Assembly: GCF_003032475.1 (NCBI RefSeq)
Contig: NZ_CP028369.1
Span: 5,952,001 to 6,016,000 of the forward strand
Direction of reading: 5' to 3'
DNA length: 64,000 nt
Origin: Streptomyces sp. P3
GTDB taxonomy: Bacteria > Actinomycetota > Actinomycetes > Streptomycetales > Streptomycetaceae
Shown here: piece after piece, positions 59,403-64,000 of the stretch
How the letters are laid out: each line of letters begins with the position of its first letter
How positions within the stretch are numbered: position 1 is the first letter of the stretch
Translations under genes and position numbers: made by a program
Notes under the pieces: model-generated
The model's database searches: none
What the model was told of the DNA's origin: nothing
What the model saw: the letters and a program-made list of their open reading frames with translations, nothing else

Positions 59403-60386
59403 TCACGTGCCGACCGGCGCCCGTGCGTCGAGGAGCCCCGCCTCGCGCAGGTCGGACCAGAGGCCGTCGGGGATCCGGGCGTCGAACGCCGTTGCGTCGA
59501 GCCGCACTTCCTCCGGGGAACGCATGCCGAGCACGATGCCCGCGACCGCCGGATGCCGCAGCGCAAACGCCATCGCCGCGGCGGGAAGCAGCACGCCGTG
59601 CGCCTCGCAGACGTCGGCGAGTTCGCGCGCCCGCCGCAGGACGTCCGGCGGAGCGGGCGCGTAGTCGAAGGCCGCTCCGTCCGCGGGCCGCGGCGTGGCG
59701 AGCAGCCCGGAGTTGAAGACCGAGGCCGCGAGGACCGACACCCCGCGCTCGACGCAGGCCGGCAGCAGGTCGTCCAGGGCGCTGTGATCGAGGAGCGTGT
59801 ACCGCCCGGAGAGCATCACCACGTCGGCGTCGGTCTCCCGCACCAGCCGGGCCAGCATCCCGGGGTCGTACATGCCCGCGCCGATCGCCCCGACCACGCC
59901 CTGGGAGCGCAGTTCCGCGAGGGCGGGGAAGCCTTCGCGCAGCGCCGTGCCGAAGTGCTCCTCGGCGTCGTGCAGAAGGAGCACGTCGACCCGGTCGACG
60001 CCCATGCGGGTGAGGGAGTCGTCCAGGCTGCGCAGCACGCCGTCCCGGGAGAAGTCCCACACCCGGCGGTGTGTCGCGGGCACCCGGAACCTCCCGTCGC
60101 TGCGGCCCCCGTGACGCTGCGGGACGAGGAGGCGGCCCACCTTGGTGGAGAGGGTGAAGGTGTCGCGAGGCATCCCGCGGAGGAAGTCACCGGTGCGGCG
60201 CTCGGAATGGCCGATGCCGTAGTGCGGGGAGGTGTCGAAGTAGCGGATGCCGCACTCCCACGCGGCGCTCAGCGTCGCGGCCGCGCTCTCGTCGTCGAGC
60301 GGGGCGAAGAGCCCGCCGAGCGGTCCGCCGCCGAAGCCCAGCTCCGTGACCTCCACCGCGCTGCGTCCGAGACGGCTGGTCCTCAT
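59403..60386 (-). CDS. aldo/keto reductase (aldose 1-dehydrogenase-like)
   Basis: A 327-aa AKR. The catalytic Asp and Tyr are in GIRYFDTSPHYGIGHSERRT (near 49-68), Lys in FTLSTKVGRLL (near 82) and His in RVDVLLLHDAEEHFG (near 133). The N-terminal TELGFGGGPLGGLFAPLDDE resembles D-threo-aldose/L-galactose 1-dehydrogenases, so it may oxidise a free sugar; other AKR substrates are possible. ATG at 60386 follows GATGGGGAA. It stands 150 nt upstream of PPK2 on the same strand. Confidence 0.87.
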   Translation of the reverse strand: MRTSRLGRSAVEVTELGFGGGPLGGLFAPLDDESAAATLSAAWECGIRYFDTSPHYGIGHSERRTGDFLRGMPRDTFTLSTKVGRLLVPQRHGGRSDGRFRVPATHRRVWDFSRDGVLRSLDDSLTRMGVDRVDVLLLHDAEEHFGTALREGFPALAELRSQGVVGAIGAGMYDPGMLARLVRETDADVVMLSGRYTLLDHSALDDLLPACVERGVSVLAASVFNSGLLATPRPADGAAFDYAPAPPDVLRRARELADVCEAHGVLLPAAAMAFALRHPAVAGIVLGMRSPEEVRLDATAFDARIPDGLWSDLREAGLLDARAPVGT

Positions 60387-60510
60387 CAGGTGTTCCCCAT
60401 CGGGTGTTCCTCTCCGCGCCCTGCGCGGCTGCGTCGGACGTCGCCTGCCGTGACCGCGGCGCGCTCCCACGGGCTTCCGGGAGGGAGCGCCGCGGTCGGG
60501 GGCGAGGCGG

Positions 60511-60684
60511 TCAGCGCACGATGCGGTGCCTTCGTCCGCCGCGGCGGAACCGGACGGCGGCGTAGGCGAGATCGGCGAGGAGCACGACCGCGCCGATGAC
60601 GAGCAGGTAGAACAACCCGTGGGCCGCGAATCCGATGATGCCCAGGACCAGGGCCACGAGGATCAGGAACAGGAACAGGCTCAT
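60511..60684 (-). CDS. 57-aa hydrophobic membrane protein
   Basis: ATG at 60684 has GGGGAG at correct spacing. The protein starts MSLFLFLILVALVLGIIGFA, continues with a second hydrophobic helix, and ends in a basic tail (RFRRGGRRHRIVR). Two helices plus a basic cytosolic end fit the small hydrophobic proteins common in Streptomyces stress regulons. Function unknown. It precedes the aldo/keto reductase on the same strand with 124 nt between. Confidence 0.68.
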   Translation of the reverse strand: MSLFLFLILVALVLGIIGFAAHGLFYLLVIGAVVLLADLAYAAVRFRRGGRRHRIVR

Positions 60685-60741
60685 CGTTTCTCCCCATGGC
60701 GGGATCCGGCGGTCTCCGGTGGGCTTCGCCGGCCCCGCCCC

Positions 60742-61098
60742 TCAGCGACGGGCGAGACGGCGTTCGCCGCCGGCGCCCGGCAGGTAGTCCAGTTCGTAGT
60801 GGGCGAAGACCTTCGGCTCGTCCGGTGCGAGCAGCTCGCCGTCGACGTCGATCGACGGGGCCTTCCTCACCGCGTTCCTGCCGTAGGCCACTTTGAGGTG
60901 CCCGGGGCCGACCGTCGCCCCGGCGAGCGGGACGAACACCAGGCGGCGACGGGTGGGAAGACCGACGGTCACCGTGGCGAAACTGGGCATGTCGGTGCCG
61001 GTGTCCACATAGACGGACTCCAGGACGCCGATCCTTCTGCCGTCCGGATCGACCACGTCGTGACCGCGCCAGTCTCGGATGTCGCTGGCTTCGAACAT
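60742..61098 (-). CDS. PRC-barrel domain protein
   Basis: A 118-aa protein with a PRC-barrel: DIRDWRGHDVVDPDGRRIGV (residues 6-25) and YVDTGTDMPSFATVTVG, then RRLVFVPLAGATVG and HLKVAYGRNAVRKAP. PRC-barrels act in RNA processing (RimM) or as stand-alone stress proteins; this one is stand-alone. ATG at 61098 follows GGAGG. It stands 57 nt upstream of the 57-aa hydrophobic gene, so both may be on one transcript. Confidence 0.82.
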   Translation of the reverse strand: MFEASDIRDWRGHDVVDPDGRRIGVLESVYVDTGTDMPSFATVTVGLPTRRRLVFVPLAGATVGPGHLKVAYGRNAVRKAPSIDVDGELLAPDEPKVFAHYELDYLPGAGGERRLARR

Positions 61099-61207
61099 GA
61101 GCAACCTCCGCAGGTGCGGGTACCCGGCTTCGCGTCGTGGATGTCCCCGCCGGCCGGCGGCGGGGGAGAGATGACGGGCGGCGCCGGGGCCGGCGGGTCC
61201 CGGCCGG

Positions 61208-63259
61208 TCACAGCGGGCGCGCCAGCAGTATCGCGACGTCGTCCTCGGCGGGATGCGGGAGCATCTGCCCGAGGACGTCGTCGCAGAGCGCGGGGAGGGG
61301 CCGTCCGGTGCGCCGCAGTGCCCGGGCGAGCCGGTCGAGCCCCTGGTCGAGGTCCCGGTCCCGGGCTTCGATCAGGCCGTCGGTGTACAGGACGAGCAGG
61401 GTGCCGGACGGCAGCGAAACCTCTTCGGCCTCGAACTGCTGCCCGCCGGTTCCGAGCGGGGTGCCGGGCGAGCCCTCGAGGAAGGCGACCGTGCCGTCGT
61501 CCGTCACCACGGCCGGCGGGGGGTGACCGGCCCTGGCGACGAGGCATCCGCCGGCGCCGGGGTCGTGGACGGCGTAGACGCAGGTGGCCATCTGGTCCTC
61601 GCCCATGTCGGCCACGACGGCGTCCAGCGAGCGCAGCATGCGGGCCGGGTCGACGTCGTGCCGGGCGAGCGTGCGCACCGCCGTGCGGAGCTGGCCCATC
61701 ACCGCCGCGGCATGGATGCCGTGCCCCATGACGTCCCCGATGACAAGCCCCGTCCGGCCGTCGGGCAGCGCGATGACGTCGTACCAGTCGCCGCCGACGT
61801 CGTGCTCGCTCGCCGGCCGGTACCGGCCCGTGAGCTCGAGGCCGGGGACGACGGGCAGCGCGCTGTTGGTCAGACTGCGCCGCAGGGTCAGGGCCGCCGC
61901 CCGCTGCCGGGTGTACATGAGCGCGTTGTCGATGTTGAGAGCGGCGCGCGCCGCCAGCTCGTCGACGAGCACGCAGTCCTGGTCGTCGAAGGGCTCACGG
62001 CTGCGCAGCCGCGTCACCACGATCGCCCCGAGGACCTTGTCCCGGGCCACCAGCGGGATCAGCCGCGCGGACCCGAGGCTCATGAGGTAGGCGCGCAGCT
62101 CGTCGGCGCGGGGATCGGTGACCAGTGCGGGAACGTCGGACCGGTAGAGGTCGGTGGCGCGGCCGTCGGCGATGACCCGTTCGTAGAGGGAGCCGGCCGC
62201 GATCCGGGAGGTCATGCCCGGGCGGAGCTTCGCGGTCGGGGCGGCGGGATCGGGGAAGCGAGCGGCCATCCGCCGGACCACGCCACGGGTGAGGGCGGTG
62301 GACTCGTCGGGGGCCAGGACCTCTTCGAGGAGCTGCACGTCGGCGGAGTCGGCGAGCTGGGGCACCAGCATCTGCACGATCTCCTCGGAGGTCTGCCGCA
62401 GGTCCAGGGTGGTGCCGATGCGGGTGCCGACCTCCGCCAGCAGCGCGAAGCGGTGTCGGGCCCGTTCGGCGTCGCGTTCCGCCTGCTGGCGCTCGGTGAT
62501 GTCGATGAGGGAGGCGATCACGCCCAGGGTCCGGCCGCCGCCGTCGAGCAGCGGGGCGTAGGAGCACGACCAGGTGTGTTCGCGGTCGGGGTCCGCGGGG
62601 GTCCGCCCGGTGCGGCGGACGTCGACGACGGCCGTGCCCCGCTCCAGGACCTCCCGCATGGTCGCCTCCAGCGCCACGGCGTTGACGCCGGGCACGACCT
62701 CGGTCGGCCGCCTGCCGAGGTGCTCGGCGGCGGAGGCGCCGTTCATCCGGGCGAGGGCGTCGTTGACCCGGAGGAAGCGCAGGTCGACGCCGAGGGTGGC
62801 CAGGCCGATGGGCGACTGGCTGAAGAGGCTTTCCAGGGCCGCGAGGGAATCGCGCATGCGCAGGACCTGGGAGGTCTCCACGGCGATCAGCAGAGCTCCG
62901 GCCCGGCCCCGGGCATCCGCGGCCGGGACGATCCACATCTCCATGGTGACCTGGTGCCCGTCGCGGTGGCGCACCGACAGCGTGCCGACCACGGTTTCCC
63001 CGCCCTGGACGCGGTGGGTGAGTTGGTCGGCCAGCTCACGGTTGCCCTCGGGCACCAGAAGGGCCGACGCGGGCCGGTCGAGGACGTCCTGCGGCCGGTA
63101 CCCGAGCAGATCCTGGGCGGCCAGCGACCACTCCACGACGCGACCGTCAGCGTCCTCCCGCCACAGCGCGATCGGAAGCAGCTCCCGCAGTACGCCCGCG
63201 TACCCGACAGCTCCCCGAGGCTGCTCGGGCGCCGCGCCCGCCCGGTCAGGGGCTTCCAC
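61208..63259 (-). CDS. SpoIIE-family PP2C phosphatase with PAS and GAF domains
   Basis: A 683-aa cytosolic phosphatase. Two PAS domains (about 25-140 and 150-265; VEWSLAAQDLLGYRPQDVLD and LATLGVDLRFLRVNDALARM), a GAF domain (about 290-450; ARLIPLVARDKVLGAIVVTR) and a PP2C domain (about 465-680; DVGGDWYDVIALPDGRTGLV, IGDVMGHGIHAAAVMGQLRT, LYTDGLIEARDRDLDQGLDR, EDDVAILLARPL) follow. No ATPase domain. It would dephosphorylate a STAS antagonist; partners are not identified. GTG at 63259 follows GGGGAGG. A TATAAT hexamer (63284-63289) lies upstream. Confidence 0.92.
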   Translation of the reverse strand: MEAPDRAGAAPEQPRGAVGYAGVLRELLPIALWREDADGRVVEWSLAAQDLLGYRPQDVLDRPASALLVPEGNRELADQLTHRVQGGETVVGTLSVRHRDGHQVTMEMWIVPAADARGRAGALLIAVETSQVLRMRDSLAALESLFSQSPIGLATLGVDLRFLRVNDALARMNGASAAEHLGRRPTEVVPGVNAVALEATMREVLERGTAVVDVRRTGRTPADPDREHTWSCSYAPLLDGGGRTLGVIASLIDITERQQAERDAERARHRFALLAEVGTRIGTTLDLRQTSEEIVQMLVPQLADSADVQLLEEVLAPDESTALTRGVVRRMAARFPDPAAPTAKLRPGMTSRIAAGSLYERVIADGRATDLYRSDVPALVTDPRADELRAYLMSLGSARLIPLVARDKVLGAIVVTRLRSREPFDDQDCVLVDELAARAALNIDNALMYTRQRAAALTLRRSLTNSALPVVPGLELTGRYRPASEHDVGGDWYDVIALPDGRTGLVIGDVMGHGIHAAAVMGQLRTAVRTLARHDVDPARMLRSLDAVVADMGEDQMATCVYAVHDPGAGGCLVARAGHPPPAVVTDDGTVAFLEGSPGTPLGTGGQQFEAEEVSLPSGTLLVLYTDGLIEARDRDLDQGLDRLARALRRTGRPLPALCDDVLGQMLPHPAEDDVAILLARPL

Positions 63260-63283
63260 CGCGGCACCTCCCCATCGGCATGA

Positions 63284-63289
63284 ATTATA
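63284..63289 (-). promoter_or_regulatory. -10 hexamer TATAAT upstream of the PAS-GAF-PP2C gene
   Basis: TATAAT on the minus strand lies in a conspicuously AT-rich patch 25 nt before the GTG at 63259, giving a short leader that holds the GGGGAGG site. No clear -35 was found. Confidence 0.5.
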
Positions 63290-63377
63290 CGAAAACACCA
63301 TATCCGGAACATTCGGGGAAGAGGTGCGCTCGCGTGCACCGTGGCCGGACGCGACCCCGCCGGGCACCCCGTCCCGG

Positions 63378-64000
63378 TCAGACGGGGTAGGCGTGGGTCT
63401 GCGCCGCCTTCACCGCCGCCCACACCTCGGCGCCGGGGTGCAGATCGAGTTCGGCGGCGGCGACCGTGGTCAGGTCCGCGGCGAGCGGCAGCTCTCCGGC
63501 GAGGGCGGCGCGGATCTGGTCGCCGTGGGTCTCCAGGGTCGCCACCTCGCAGCGCCAGAGGTTGCGGGCGCTGGTGCCGGCGGGGCGGACGCGGTGCAGG
63601 GTGACCGCGCTCGGCGGGAACGCCACGAAGACCGGGCCGGCCAGCGCCTCCGTCGTGGTGATCCGCGGTCCGGCGTCGAGGCGGACGACATGCCCGTCGG
63701 CCTCGCCCCGGAAGAGGTTCAGGCCGACCAGTTGGGCGATGTAGTCCGTACGTGGGTGGCGGGCGATGTGGGAGGGGAGGCCCTCCTGGACGACGCGGCC
63801 GTCCTCGACGACGACCAGACGGTCGGCCAGCACCATGGCGTCCAGCGGGTCGTGGGTGACCAGGACGGCGACGGCCTCGAACTCGGCGAGATGGCGGCGC
63901 AGTCGGGTGCGCACCTCCAGTCGGGTGCGGGCGTCCAGCGCGGCCAGCGGCTCGTCCAGGAGCAGCAGGCGGGGACGGGTGGCCAGCGCCCGGGCCAGGG
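63378..64000 (-). CDS. modC: molybdate-type ABC transporter ATP-binding protein, C-terminal part (cut by window end)
   Basis: The visible 207 codons (5' end lies beyond 64000) contain Walker B (LLLLDEPLAALDARTRLEVR), the H-loop VAVLVTHDPLDAMVLADRLV and, in the last 70 residues, a TOBE/MOP-like domain (CEVATLETHGDQIRAALAGE) ending AAQTHAYPV. This layout matches ModC, the ATPase that drives molybdate import; sulfate or other anion transporters of the family are alternatives. The window also contains two molybdenum-cofactor enzymes, so molybdate import fits the context. Confidence 0.83.
   Translation of the reverse strand, partial: LARALATRPRLLLLDEPLAALDARTRLEVRTRLRRHLAEFEAVAVLVTHDPLDAMVLADRLVVVEDGRVVQEGLPSHIARHPRTDYIAQLVGLNLFRGEADGHVVRLDAGPRITTTEALAGPVFVAFPPSAVTLHRVRPAGTSARNLWRCEVATLETHGDQIRAALAGELPLAADLTTVAAAELDLHPGAEVWAAVKAAQTHAYPV

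Noticed and set aside
1..64000. CRISPR arrays, tRNA or rRNA genes, phage or transposon modules
   Set aside because: No regularly spaced repeats with unique spacers, cloverleaf sequences, integrases or transposases were seen by eye on either strand.

Overview
The window is high-GC actinobacterial chromosome, almost certainly Streptomyces or a close relative. The evidence is third-position GC bias throughout, frequent GTG starts, purine-rich GGAGG-type ribosome binding sites, many leaderless starts placed 6-8 nt after a TAnnnT -10 box, ATGA/GTGA stop-start overlaps, and families typical of the genus (DUF3040, DUF6766, DUF6003, DUF4344, ANTAR, SpoIIE-type PP2C phosphatases, maltokinase N-cap-like protein). 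No rRNA, tRNA, CRISPR array, phage module or intact insertion sequence was seen. The window ends inside a modC-like gene.

Layout. 0-6 kb holds a cation/proton antiporter, a PucR-type regulator, a divergent TrkA-C regulatory subunit, and small membrane or stress-type proteins (a lipoprotein, a 27-aa membrane peptide and a DUF6766 protein in one overlapping operon). 6.4-9.5 kb holds a molybdopterin oxidoreductase that has lost the N-terminal [4Fe-4S] cysteines but keeps the presumed Mo-ligand cysteine, coupled to a helical ferritin-like partner. 10.5-19 kb is an envelope or glycan locus with redox and regulatory parts: GT-C-like membrane protein, sulfite-oxidase-like molybdoprotein fused to a cytochrome-b-like membrane domain, GT2 and DUF2064 transferases, methyltransferase, two-component pair and sugar-nucleotide epimerase. 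19-23.3 kb holds a decayed SpoIIE phosphatase, an H1-like DNA-binding protein and a large multidomain SpoIIE phosphatase.

23.4-32 kb is carbon catabolism: araB-araA-araD, a LacI regulator, an alpha-galactosidase, and between them a decayed second lacI whose upstream operator-like palindrome survives. 32.6-37.6 kb is the methylmalonyl-CoA mutase operon (mutA-mutB-meaB). 38.2-45 kb is the most system-like region: a GNAT acetyltransferase, a YbdK-type carboxylate-amine ligase, a 36-codon ORF overlapping an N-acetylglutaminylglutamine-amidotransferase-like glutamine amidotransferase, and an S9 peptidase, closed by a strong terminator. It may make and turn over a blocked, amidated dipeptide (osmolyte-like) or a small peptide.

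45.1-47.6 kb is an RsbQ-RsbP-STAS partner-switching operon. 47.7-49.7 kb is a tandem-HTH MerR-type regulator divergent from an erythromycin-esterase-family gene, with a perfect palindrome over the esterase -10 box. 50-56 kb holds an ANTAR regulator, a DUF4344 metallopeptidase, and an SDR / unknown / phytoene-desaturase-like / SRPBCC set. 56-64 kb holds a DUF6003 protein, a TmrB-like P-loop protein, a maltokinase-cap-like protein, PPK2 with a coupled membrane protein, an aldo/keto reductase, two small stress-type proteins, another SpoIIE phosphatase and the start of a molybdate-type transporter. The recurring themes are molybdenum enzymes, general stress or partner-switching regulation, and sugar use. 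All functions are inferred from sequence by eye; no database search was run.
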